64,000 nucleotides of DNA. Source: an uncultured Pelagibacteraceae bacterium. Lineage in GTDB: Bacteria; Pseudomonadota; Alphaproteobacteria; Pelagibacterales; Pelagibacteraceae. The translations under genes were made by a program, and so were the position numbers. Positions 31,825-40,953 of the stretch are shown here, one piece after another. The DNA lies in the NCBI GenBank assembly GCA_902570695.1, contig CACFZE010000002.1:123682-187681 (forward strand), written 5' to 3'. How positions within the stretch are numbered: the first letter of the stretch is position 1; every line of letters begins with the position of its first letter. The notes under the pieces are model-generated. The model did not search any database, was not told where the DNA came from, and worked only from the letters and a program-made list of their open reading frames with translations.

Positions 31825-32835
31825 TTAAAAAGGTCTAGGGTTTCCTGGATAGCCGAGATCTTCACAAGTACCCTCTTTATCCTCGTCAGCTGGTTTACAG
31901 AGAGCAACACCAATTGCACCATGAACTTGAGATTGATTTTTTAGTTGTCCTTTTACTTCGTCACAGCCACTCCATAACTCATCACAGGTATCAGCTTTAC
32001 CAACGTTAGAATAACGAATAATTGCATCTTTTATTTTTAAACCTTTATCTGTGGCAGCAGTCATATAATTTCTGTACGGTCCAAATTTAAACCTAACACT
32101 AGAAGCTCCACCTAATACATCTCCAAAATAACTAGATCTTAACTTTCCATCAATCCATAAATGCAAAAATCCATCTTTTGCCCATTTAGCATTAACTAAA
32201 ATATTTACCCATTTTCCTTTTAGTGGTTTAAATTTTTGATCAAAATGAACAACATAACCTTCAAAGAAATATTGCTCCCCAACTTCATTTTTAGCGACTC
32301 TATAATTAGGACCATTAAATAACCAAATAAATTTATTATTGTTATAGTTGAAACTAGGTCCTACTGCTTTTTCAGGTTTTCCGTAAAGCATCTTAAAATC
32401 AAATAAAGAGATATTGTGTTGCTCAGTATCTATTTCATTAGGAATAAAATAAGCAATCCTATACCATTTTGTTTTGCCTTTTTTTGTAGTTTCTTTGTAA
32501 GGCTCCATAATTTGAAACCTTTGAGCAAAACCAGGTTTACCCCATCTGACCCAATCATTCTTGTCACCTATGTCTGAATAACTTAAATTAAATTCAATTC
32601 CTTTTTCAGAGACACCCATATTATCCTCGAATTTATCAAAAAACTTATACAGACCTTTACGATTAGGTACATTTCTTTTAGTAAAAACCATTTTATTATC
32701 TAATTGGGCCTTAAGCACGAAATGTGCAAAATCTTTTTTCTCTTTTTTTTTCATTTTTGTGTGTTGTTTTTCTGCGTATGAAAAATTTGAAAATAAGAAC
32801 AAACATACAGATAATATTAGTAAAGTTTTTTTCAT
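31825..32835 (-). CDS. Secreted heparin-lyase-I-like putative polysaccharide lyase
   Basis: Signal peptide (NFSYA|EKQ); KWVNILVNAKWAKDGFLHLWIDGKL jelly-roll lyase-like pattern, YRNYM. Confidence 0.6.
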   Translation of the reverse strand: MKKTLLILSVCLFLFSNFSYAEKQHTKMKKKEKKDFAHFVLKAQLDNKMVFTKRNVPNRKGLYKFFDKFEDNMGVSEKGIEFNLSYSDIGDKNDWVRWGKPGFAQRFQIMEPYKETTKKGKTKWYRIAYFIPNEIDTEQHNISLFDFKMLYGKPEKAVGPSFNYNNNKFIWLFNGPNYRVAKNEVGEQYFFEGYVVHFDQKFKPLKGKWVNILVNAKWAKDGFLHLWIDGKLRSSYFGDVLGGASSVRFKFGPYRNYMTAATDKGLKIKDAIIRYSNVGKADTCDELWSGCDEVKGQLKNQSQVHGAIGVALCKPADEDKEGTCEDLGYPGNPRPF

Positions 32836-32851
32836 AATTTTTTATATTAAT

Positions 32852-33721
32852 TTATTTTATAGTATCTATACTTCCAATATTATTTAAAGAATTATTTAAT
32901 TCCTCTAAATTTTCTCTTCTTCCAATCATTACCATTGATAATCCAAATACTATAATTAGACCTAATGGAATAGCTGTAACAACACTTATGTAATCAGCCA
33001 TTAAAATTAAATAAATAGCATAAAATAAAATTGAACGAATAATAACTGTAGATTTAAAAACAGCTATAATTGCTAAAGAATGCTTAATTAAATTTTTAAA
33101 ACTCATTTTAGAAGGACCAAAATATCTTGTACCCCTTATAGATGGAGATGAAGATCTATCTTTCTCTAATTTTGCCAATGCTCCTGAAAAGCTGCACCAA
33201 GTAGATTTATCGTTTATTAATTTTTCAACAGTTGACTTTGGAAGACACGTATAATTTCCAAATTTTATCGAATGACCAGTAAATACATAAGTTATTATTT
33301 TATGTAAATGGTAACAAGTTTTAAAAATGAAATTTTCAGATCTTTTTACTCTTTCTCCAACTATTGGTTTTCCTTCGTCATATTTTATGTATTCTAGAAA
33401 ACTTTTGATTTCTTCAGGTCTATCTTCACCATCCGAATCCATTGGAATTACGTAATCAAATTCTTTATTTTGAAATATATGTTTAAGTCCTGTTGCAATA
33501 CATCTTCCATGTCCTTGATTGTTTTTAATATTTAAAATTTCAATCGATAATAAATTTTCTGTATTGGAGATAGAGGTTGGTTTTTCTTCAGTTGATGCAT
33601 CATTAACAATGACAAGAGAAAATTCTGCATCTAAGTCTTTTACAATTGTATTTATTTCTTCAATTAATTTTGAAGCTGATTTCCAGTCATTATAAACTGG
33701 TGTTAAAATAGTAATTTTCAT
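32852..33721 (-). CDS. Family 2 glycosyltransferase
   Basis: MKITILTPVYNDWKSASKLIEEI, VIVNDAST, VIPMDSDGEDRPEEI; ATG 33721 preferred over TTG 33736. Confidence 0.9.
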   Translation of the reverse strand: MKITILTPVYNDWKSASKLIEEINTIVKDLDAEFSLVIVNDASTEEKPTSISNTENLLSIEILNIKNNQGHGRCIATGLKHIFQNKEFDYVIPMDSDGEDRPEEIKSFLEYIKYDEGKPIVGERVKRSENFIFKTCYHLHKIITYVFTGHSIKFGNYTCLPKSTVEKLINDKSTWCSFSGALAKLEKDRSSSPSIRGTRYFGPSKMSFKNLIKHSLAIIAVFKSTVIIRSILFYAIYLILMADYISVVTAIPLGLIIVFGLSMVMIGRRENLEELNNSLNNIGSIDTIK

Positions 33722-33725
33722 TAAT

Positions 33726-33830
33726 TTAACTTGCAAGCAACCTCAGTAATGAGGCTACAATTCCATGTCCAGATAACTCTATTATTACAACAATAAAGAC
33801 GATGAATAGTATGTTTTTATTGAATTTCAT
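33726..33830 (-). CDS. 34-aa hydrophobic small ORF (MKFNKNILFIVFIVVIIELSGHGIVASLLRLLAS)
   Basis: ATG start 2 nt after GT39 stop, stop codon 4 nt before GT2 ATG; one predicted TM segment. Confidence 0.5.
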   Translation of the reverse strand: MKFNKNILFIVFIVVIIELSGHGIVASLLRLLAS

Positions 33831-33832
33831 AA

Positions 33833-35188
33833 CTATGACCCAACGCAAATCTTATCAATACACATATATTTATCAAATGAATTCAATTTTTCCTTTGTAA
33901 CAAAGCCTTTCCAAATAGGCCTTGAATTAATGTGATATGATAAATTTCCAGCTGTCCATTCATCGCCAAGCACGTATTTAATAGGTTCATCATGTTGTTC
34001 GTGCCATGCCATTTGAACTTTTATAGCTATATCTCTTCCAGGATAATCAGTCCTCTTATCAGTCTGAGATATTGAGACATAACCGTACAAAATTGGAGAT
34101 AATAAAAATAAAAATATAAATCCTATTAAAAAAGAATTTAGTTTCTTAATATTTATTTGATTTTTCAAAATGTAAATAAACAAAGTTCCAAAGAATAGGT
34201 AAAAAGGGGTCATCCACATAGTTCTAATTTTTGATCCAGTTATTAACGCGGTCATAAATACTAATATTATTGGGACTACATTAATAAATATTAAAAATAA
34301 AAGTTTCTCATCTTTTAAATTTAATTTTTTGGGTATTTTTTTCATTAGTAACCAAACTAAAATTAAAAATGGTATTAGAATACCAATTTGTTTTAATGTG
34401 AATAGTAACGGATATTTAAAATGATTTATTATTTGTCCTTCATCCAAACCTGCTCGGGCAAAACCATATTTAATAGTAATAAAATCATTATTGAATAACC
34501 AAATTATATGTGGAATTAAAATTACAAAAAATACTTCTAAAGAAACTAAATATTTAAAATCAAATTTTTTTGATTTTTTAAAAAATATTAAATATGCAAA
34601 GAATAAATCTATTGTGACTAATAAATAAATAAAAAGATATTTAGATAAAATACCAAAAGCTGCTACAGCTCCTAACAAGATACAATCATAAAGCTCAATT
34701 TTTTTACTAATGTATATTTTCCATGTATAATAAACTGTTAAACACCAAAAAGGTAATTGGCAAACATTTACATTAAATTCTGGAGTTGTAAAATTATAGA
34801 AGTATATCCCTTCAATAAGAAAAACTGATAACAAACTCAAAGTGCCATCATTAAGAATTTCCTGTGATAATTTAAAAATAATGAAAAAAGATATCACTAC
34901 AAAAATTTGACTTAAAAAATAATAAGCCCAATCTTGTGGTCCAAATATTTGAAAAAAAACTTCTGGAAAAAACGCACTTAATGGAGGATGTTTGTTAAAT
35001 CCCCAATCTAAATTACTACCCCAGGCCAATGCTTCAATTGTATCCAAAGGTAAATTTGAGTTTGTGATAGTTGGAACAACTGTCCACAGAATTAAGTGAG
35101 TCGTTACAAAAATATAAAAAATATTATTTATATTTCTTTTGTTTAAAGCCATTTTCATCAATCTATATGAATAAACCGTTCTTGACAC
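33833..35188 (-). CDS. Family 39-like membrane glycosyltransferase (ArnT/PMT type)
   Basis: TIEALAWGSNLDWGFNKHPPLSAFF, multi-TM. Confidence 0.85.
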   Translation of the reverse strand: MSRTVYSYRLMKMALNKRNINNIFYIFVTTHLILWTVVPTITNSNLPLDTIEALAWGSNLDWGFNKHPPLSAFFPEVFFQIFGPQDWAYYFLSQIFVVISFFIIFKLSQEILNDGTLSLLSVFLIEGIYFYNFTTPEFNVNVCQLPFWCLTVYYTWKIYISKKIELYDCILLGAVAAFGILSKYLFIYLLVTIDLFFAYLIFFKKSKKFDFKYLVSLEVFFVILIPHIIWLFNNDFITIKYGFARAGLDEGQIINHFKYPLLFTLKQIGILIPFLILVWLLMKKIPKKLNLKDEKLLFLIFINVVPIILVFMTALITGSKIRTMWMTPFYLFFGTLFIYILKNQINIKKLNSFLIGFIFLFLLSPILYGYVSISQTDKRTDYPGRDIAIKVQMAWHEQHDEPIKYVLGDEWTAGNLSYHINSRPIWKGFVTKEKLNSFDKYMCIDKICVGS

Positions 35189-35231
35189 TCATTTATTCAT
35201 GAATATATTCACCAACTCAAAATAGCTAAGC

Positions 35232-35648
35232 ATGGTAAGAATTTCAAAAACTTATACTCCAAAAGAAAAAGAGAAATACATGTGTGCTAAACATTTAGCA
35301 TATTTTAAGATGAAATTAATGGAGTGGAAAAAAGATTTAAAGAGATCTAATAATGAGGCGATTTTTCAGGCGTCAATGGATGATAATAGTGCATCAGCTG
35401 ACATAGTTGATCAAGCAAGCTCATACACTGAGAAGAATGTAGAGATGAGAGCTATTAATAGACAAATCAAATTAATTTCAAAAATAGATGGTGCATTGAA
35501 AAAAATACAGGATGGAACATACGGTTTTTGTGAAGAAACTGGTGAGCCTATAGGTTTAAAAAGATTAATGGCAAGACCAGTAGCAACTCTTTGCATTGCA
35601 GCTCAAGAAAAACATGAAAAAGATGAAAAAGTTTACGCTGACGATTAA
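35232..35648 (+). CDS. dksA: DksA/TraR family transcription factor
   Basis: EAIFQASMDDNSASADIVDQAS, ALKKIQDGTYGFCEETGEPIGLKRL. Confidence 0.93.
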   Translation: MVRISKTYTPKEKEKYMCAKHLAYFKMKLMEWKKDLKRSNNEAIFQASMDDNSASADIVDQASSYTEKNVEMRAINRQIKLISKIDGALKKIQDGTYGFCEETGEPIGLKRLMARPVATLCIAAQEKHEKDEKVYADD

Positions 35649-36268
35649 GGGAAATCTATTTCAGCATCTTTATTCAATGCTTTAAATCCTTTAACTACAG
35701 CTGGACGTTCAGCAATTTCAACAAACCACCTAGATAGGTTTTCAAAATTATTTAATCCAATATCGTGTCTTTTATGTCTTGCAATCCATGACCATGTAGC
35801 AATATCAGCAATAGAATATTTATCATTTGCTAAAAATTTACTTTGAGCCAATCTAGCTTCAAGATCTTCATAAATCTTTCTGGTGATTTTGAAGTATCTT
35901 TCTTCGCCCCAGTCACTTTTTCCTTGGTGATAATAATGAAATTGGTGATGTTGTCCTATCATTGGACCAACGATAGCCATTTGAGCCATCAACCACTGAT
36001 TTATCTCTAGCCTATCTGCTTCGGGATAAAGTTTCTTACTTTTCTCACCTAAATACATAAGTATAACTCCAGACTCGAAGACGGTCTTATTATTCTCATG
36101 ATCTATAATTACAGGAATTTTATTAAAGGGACTTATTTTTTTAAATTCTGGTTTAAATTGATCTCCACTTAAATTAACTTTTGTAAGTTTGTATTTAAAA
36201 TCAATTTCCTCGAGCATAATGCTAATTTTCCAACCATTAGGAGTATCAGCAGTAAAGAGTTCAATCAT
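35645..36268 (-). CDS. Glutathione S-transferase family protein
   Basis: TADTPNGWKISIMLEE, FNKIPVIID, FESGVILMYLGEKS. Confidence 0.92.
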   Translation of the reverse strand: MIELFTADTPNGWKISIMLEEIDFKYKLTKVNLSGDQFKPEFKKISPFNKIPVIIDHENNKTVFESGVILMYLGEKSKKLYPEADRLEINQWLMAQMAIVGPMIGQHHQFHYYHQGKSDWGEERYFKITRKIYEDLEARLAQSKFLANDKYSIADIATWSWIARHKRHDIGLNNFENLSRWFVEIAERPAVVKGFKALNKDAEIDFP

Positions 36269-37281
36269 TCTTTTACACCCAATCTATCTTTGATAGTGCT
36301 GGATGCAGTTGTAAATTCAAATCTATATTTTTCATCAGGTCTTGCATATTTAAAGCAGCCTCTTGCAGCTAAAGCTCCTTCATGAAAACCTGAAAGTATT
36401 AACTTTAATTTGCCTGGATAAGTACAGATATCCCCAATTGCAAATATGCCTTTTTTATTTGTTTCAAAATTTTCTGTATTTACTGGAATTGTTTTTTTAT
36501 CTAAATTTAAACCCCACTCCGCGATTGGTCCTAGTTGCATTATTAATCCAAAAAAACCTAATACATAATCAGCTTTTATAACTTTACTTTCGCCTGATTC
36601 ACTTTTGATTTCGACACTTTCTATTGAGCCATTTCCTTTAACATCTTTGATTGAATATTTAGTGATTAAATCAATAGTTTTATTATCACTTAATTCTTTT
36701 ATTTTTTGAACACTTGCGGGAGCTCCTCTAAACTCATCTCTTCTGTGAACAAGTGTTACTTTTGATGAATTAGATAATTCTATAGCCCAATCAAGAGCAC
36801 TATCTCCACCTCCAAAAATAACTACTGATTTATCTTTGAAAATAGTTTTGTCTTTTATTGAATATAAAACTGATTTTCCGTCATACTTTTCAGCACTTTT
36901 AGTTGGGAATTTTCTTGGTTCAAAAGAACCTACGCCACCTGCTATGACAATATTAGGTGTTTCAAATTCTTTTCCATTTAATGTTTTAACTAACCATTTA
37001 TTGTTTTCATTTTTTAATTTTTGAACTCTGTCACTTAAATGAAAGTTAAAATTAAAAGGTTTTATTTGTTTAATTAAATTATTTGTAAGCTCCTCTCCTG
37101 TGCATTTAGGAACTGCAGGAATATCGTAAATTGGTTTATCAGGATAAAGCTCAATACATTGTCCTCCAATTTTATCTAAATTGTCAACAATTTCACATTT
37201 TAATCCTATTATCCCTAATTGGTGTGCACAGAATAAACCTGTGGGTCCTGCTCCAATAATGACTACATCTGTTTTAATCAT
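36265..37281 (-). CDS. Ferredoxin-NADP reductase (TrxR-like)
   Basis: IIGAGPTGLFCAHQLG, VIFGGGDSALDWAIEL, GIFAIGDICTYPGKLKLILSGFHEGALAA. Confidence 0.92.
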   Translation of the reverse strand: MIKTDVVIIGAGPTGLFCAHQLGIIGLKCEIVDNLDKIGGQCIELYPDKPIYDIPAVPKCTGEELTNNLIKQIKPFNFNFHLSDRVQKLKNENNKWLVKTLNGKEFETPNIVIAGGVGSFEPRKFPTKSAEKYDGKSVLYSIKDKTIFKDKSVVIFGGGDSALDWAIELSNSSKVTLVHRRDEFRGAPASVQKIKELSDNKTIDLITKYSIKDVKGNGSIESVEIKSESGESKVIKADYVLGFFGLIMQLGPIAEWGLNLDKKTIPVNTENFETNKKGIFAIGDICTYPGKLKLILSGFHEGALAARGCFKYARPDEKYRFEFTTASSTIKDRLGVKE

Positions 37282-37604
37282 TAAACTTGTTTCTCCGGCA
37301 TATGAACTGTCAATCCATCTAAATCATCAGAGACGATTAATTGGCAACTTAATCTGCTATTAGATTTGGGTTCAAAGGCTTGATCTAACATGTCATCTTC
37401 CCCCATTTCTTTTTCTGGAAGTTTTTTAAACCATTCATCATCATTGATATATACATGGCATGTAGCACATGACATTCCACCTCCACAATCTGCATCTATG
37501 CCTGGAATATCATTTTGTATAGCACCTTCCATTACACTAAGACCGTTTGCAACATCTGCTTCGTGTTCTGTACCATTAAATTCTATATATTTGATTTTTG
37601 CCAT
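37281..37604 (-). CDS. 2Fe-2S ferredoxin
   Basis: GIDADCGGGMSCATCHVYI, LSCQLIVSDDLDGLTVHMP. Confidence 0.95.
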   Translation of the reverse strand: MAKIKYIEFNGTEHEADVANGLSVMEGAIQNDIPGIDADCGGGMSCATCHVYINDDEWFKKLPEKEMGEDDMLDQAFEPKSNSRLSCQLIVSDDLDGLTVHMPEKQV

Positions 37605-37684
37605 ATTTAATAAATAATTCTTATAAACTAATTTGCGACTGCGGCAAATTTTTGAAATTAAGCATTTTCTATTTTTTGGGCCAA

Positions 37685-37727
37685 AAAAAAAGGCAGGTAT
37701 GTTTTAGCATACCCGCCTCTTTTTAAT
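37685..37727 (-). terminator. Intrinsic terminator downstream of proteorhodopsin
   Basis: GGCAGGTATG ttttag CATACCCGCC stem flanked by A/T runs. Confidence 0.85.
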
Positions 37728-37739
37728 ATTAAAAGCTAA

Positions 37740-38510
37740 TTATCTAGCTCGTGCTCCACCTTGTGAAACTGCTGCTGACCAGATTACTAGACCAAAAGCA
37801 ATTTTGTTGATGAAGTCTGCTAAGTTGTAAATCACGTTCAATGAGTTAGCGTCTACTCCACCTACTAGGTAACCAAATATGTAACCTAATGGGTAAATAG
37901 CCCAACCGATTGTTACGATCATTCTCATAGCGCCCCATGCAGTTGCTAATGGCTTGTTTCCAGTTTTAGCTGCAATTTTTCCAGCTTCACCAGAGAATAC
38001 TTCATATAAGATGTAGATCCATCCAGCCATACCGACTATAAAACCAAGCATAGCATTGATGTAACCTGCTTCTCCTAAATATCCACCAATTAACATCACA
38101 AGCGAACCAATTAATAATCTCCAGAAGATTGCTCCTGGGATTTTCTTAACTGCTGCTAGAATTAAGTAAAACTCGATCATCTGTAATGGTACAGTGATTA
38201 ACCAATCAATATATCTATATACTGTTGGAGAATCTCCAGTCATTACCCATACATCTCTCATGTACATGTAGTGAATGAATGCAACACCAGTTACAAGACC
38301 AGCTACTGTTACTGAAGTTTTCCAGCCTGCTGCAACAGTATTTCTTTCCATGAAGAAGAATACTGTAGCTGCTGCCATACCCATTGCGATTACCCAAAAG
38401 GAAATCCCAACGAAGTCGTCAGAAGCTAACATAGCAGTTGCTGCGTTTGCTGCACCAGTAAGACCAAATAGAGCCACTGCTGCTAATGCAAACATTTTAA
38501 GTTTTTTCAT
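37740..38510 (-). CDS. Proteorhodopsin, predicted blue-absorbing proton pump
   Basis: YRYIDWLITVPLQMIEFYLIL (Asp acceptor, Glu donor, Gln at spectral-tuning site), retinal Lys in DFINKIAFGLVIW. Confidence 0.98.
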   Translation of the reverse strand: MKKLKMFALAAVALFGLTGAANAATAMLASDDFVGISFWVIAMGMAAATVFFFMERNTVAAGWKTSVTVAGLVTGVAFIHYMYMRDVWVMTGDSPTVYRYIDWLITVPLQMIEFYLILAAVKKIPGAIFWRLLIGSLVMLIGGYLGEAGYINAMLGFIVGMAGWIYILYEVFSGEAGKIAAKTGNKPLATAWGAMRMIVTIGWAIYPLGYIFGYLVGGVDANSLNVIYNLADFINKIAFGLVIWSAAVSQGGARAR

Positions 38511-38537
38511 AAAAAACTCCCTCTCGTTAGTTTTTTT

Positions 38538-38555
38538 TAGTTTAAATTTAAACTA
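38538..38555. repeat. 18-bp perfect palindrome TAGTTTAAATTTAAACTA upstream of proteorhodopsin
   Basis: Direct reading, 28 bp upstream of the start codon. Confidence 0.85.
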
Positions 38556-38724
38556 CGGACAAACCACAAAGGTTTCTCCAAAGTTAGGGGCTTAATATCA
38601 AATTAAATTAGTTTGTTGAAGACTTTTTGCCGCGTTATAAGTGTTGATTTTACTGACTTTTTAAAATTAAATACAACCTGTTGCATAAATTCAATAGAAA
38701 AATGGCACCAAATAGCAAATCAAA

Positions 38725-40620
38725 ATGAATAGAAATTATAAAGAAATTTACGACGAATCTCTAAAAAATCCTGAGGAATTTTGGCAGAAAGTTTCTGAGG
38801 ATGTGTTTTGGTTCAAAAAACCAACTAAGATTTTAAAAAAAGACAACCCTCCTTTCTATAAATGGTTTGAAGATGGTGTAACAAATACATGCTACAACGC
38901 CTTAGACCTTCACATTGATCAAGGAAGGGGTGATAAAACTGCTTTAATCTATGACAGTCCTATAACAGAAAGTAAAGCAAAGTTCACTTTCAAAGAATTA
39001 AAAGAAAAAGTTTCAAAATTTGCAAGCGCTTTAGATAAGCAAGGAGTTAAAAAAGGAGATCGAGTAATAATTTATATGCCGATGATACCAGAAGCGGTAG
39101 TTGCTATGCTCGCATGTGGGAGAATTGGAGCAATTCACTCTGTTGTATTCGGTGGTTTTGCATCAAATGAATTAGCTAGCAGAATTGATGATAGTAAAGC
39201 TAAAATTTTAATTACAGCTTCATGCGGATTTGAGCCTGGAAGAACAGTTGAATATAGACCACTTGTAGATGGAGCTTTAAAATTAGCAAAACACCAAGTT
39301 GAAAAAGTAATTTTGTTTCAAAGAAAAGGACACGATGTAAAATTAAATAAACCATTAGAAATAAGTTGGGATGAAGCACTATCTGGAGCAGATGATAAAG
39401 ATTGCGTTGAGATGGGTGCAAACGATTATGCTTACATCCTTTATACTTCTGGGACCACTGGTATTCCGAAAGGAATAGTTAGAGATATTGGTGGTCACAT
39501 TGTTGCTCTTAAATGGACGATGAAAAATATTTATAACATTGATCAAGATGATGTATGGTGGTCAGCAAGTGATATTGGATGGATAGTAGGACACTCTTAT
39601 ATTGTCTATGCTCCATTATTCAAAGGGTGTACAACACTTCTATTTGAAGGCAAACCAGTGGGTACTCCCGATGCTGGAGTATTTTGGAGAATAATATCAG
39701 AATATAGAATTAAGACTTTATTTACAGCGCCAACTGCATTTAGAGCAATAAAGAAAGAAGATCCAGAGGGTAAATTTTTTTCTAAATATGATTTAAGTTC
39801 ATTTAAGTCATTATTTTTAGCAGGTGAAAGAGCAGACCCTGATACAATTAAATGGGCAGAAAATTTACTTAAGGTTCCTGTAATTGATCATTGGTGGCAA
39901 ACTGAAACGAGTTGGGCGATAAGCTCAAATTGCACTGGAATTGAAATGCAAGAAACAAAATATGGATCCGCCTGTAAAGCAGTTCCAGGTTATGATGTAA
40001 AAATAATTAAACCAGATCAAACAATAGCCAAACCAAATGAGATGGGAGATATTGTGGTTAAACTTCCATTACCACCAGGCACGTTCCCAACTTTGTGGAA
40101 TGCAGATGAGAGATATAAAGAAAATTATATGTCAAATTATAATGGCTACTACCAAACTTACGATGCAGGGCATATTGATGATGATGGATATATTTGGATT
40201 ATGTCTAGAACAGATGACATAATAAATGTTGCAGGTCATAGACTTTCAACTGGTGCAATAGAAGAAGTTTTGTCTGAACATCAGTCTGTTGCTGAATGTG
40301 CAGTGATAGGAATTAAAGATCAGCTGAAAGGACAATTACCAATTGGTTTAATTGCTCTAAAAGCAGGAGTTTCTAAGGATAATGAGACTATTTCAAAAGA
40401 GTGTGTGCAAATGGTTAGAGATAAAGTTGGACCTGTTGCAGCTTTTAAAATAGCAATTGTTGTTAAAAGATTACCAAAAACTAGATCTGGAAAAATTTTA
40501 AGAGGAACAATTAGAAAAATTGCTGACAAAGAAGAATATAAAATGCCTGCAACGATTGATGATCCTGCTATCCTTGATGAGATAAAAGAAAACTTAATAA
40601 ATAGCAATATTTTAAAATAA
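38725..40620 (+). CDS. prpE: Propionyl-CoA synthetase/acyl-CoA synthetase
   Basis: YILYTSGTTGIPKGIVRD, DHWWQTETSW, PKTRSGKILRG. Confidence 0.92.
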   Translation: MNRNYKEIYDESLKNPEEFWQKVSEDVFWFKKPTKILKKDNPPFYKWFEDGVTNTCYNALDLHIDQGRGDKTALIYDSPITESKAKFTFKELKEKVSKFASALDKQGVKKGDRVIIYMPMIPEAVVAMLACGRIGAIHSVVFGGFASNELASRIDDSKAKILITASCGFEPGRTVEYRPLVDGALKLAKHQVEKVILFQRKGHDVKLNKPLEISWDEALSGADDKDCVEMGANDYAYILYTSGTTGIPKGIVRDIGGHIVALKWTMKNIYNIDQDDVWWSASDIGWIVGHSYIVYAPLFKGCTTLLFEGKPVGTPDAGVFWRIISEYRIKTLFTAPTAFRAIKKEDPEGKFFSKYDLSSFKSLFLAGERADPDTIKWAENLLKVPVIDHWWQTETSWAISSNCTGIEMQETKYGSACKAVPGYDVKIIKPDQTIAKPNEMGDIVVKLPLPPGTFPTLWNADERYKENYMSNYNGYYQTYDAGHIDDDGYIWIMSRTDDIINVAGHRLSTGAIEEVLSEHQSVAECAVIGIKDQLKGQLPIGLIALKAGVSKDNETISKECVQMVRDKVGPVAAFKIAIVVKRLPKTRSGKILRGTIRKIADKEEYKMPATIDDPAILDEIKENLINSNILK

Positions 40621-40952
40621 TGCTTAAGACATATCTTTTTTTAGTAGGAGCGATTATCTGTGAAGTTTGTGGAACAATGCTTCTTCCTGTAACTCAAAAC
40701 TTCACAAAAGTAACACCAACAGTATTTTTGGCTGGATTTTATTTATCTGCTTTTTATTTACTTACGTTTGTTGTTGATAAATTACCAATTGCAATTGTTT
40801 ATGGAACATGGAGTGGACTTGGTATTTTTACAATTGCAATATTGGGATATATTTTTTTTAAACAATCTTTGAGTTGGCAAGCTATATTGGGGATGTTTCT
40901 TATTGTAGTTGGAGTGACACTTGTAAATATGTATTCAAGTAAAACTATATAA
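40620..40952 (+). CDS. SMR family multidrug efflux protein
   Basis: 110 aa, 4 TM, AIVYGTWSGLGIFTIAILGYIFFKQ. Confidence 0.93.
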   Translation: MLKTYLFLVGAIICEVCGTMLLPVTQNFTKVTPTVFLAGFYLSAFYLLTFVVDKLPIAIVYGTWSGLGIFTIAILGYIFFKQSLSWQAILGMFLIVVGVTLVNMYSSKTI

Positions 40953-40953
40953 C

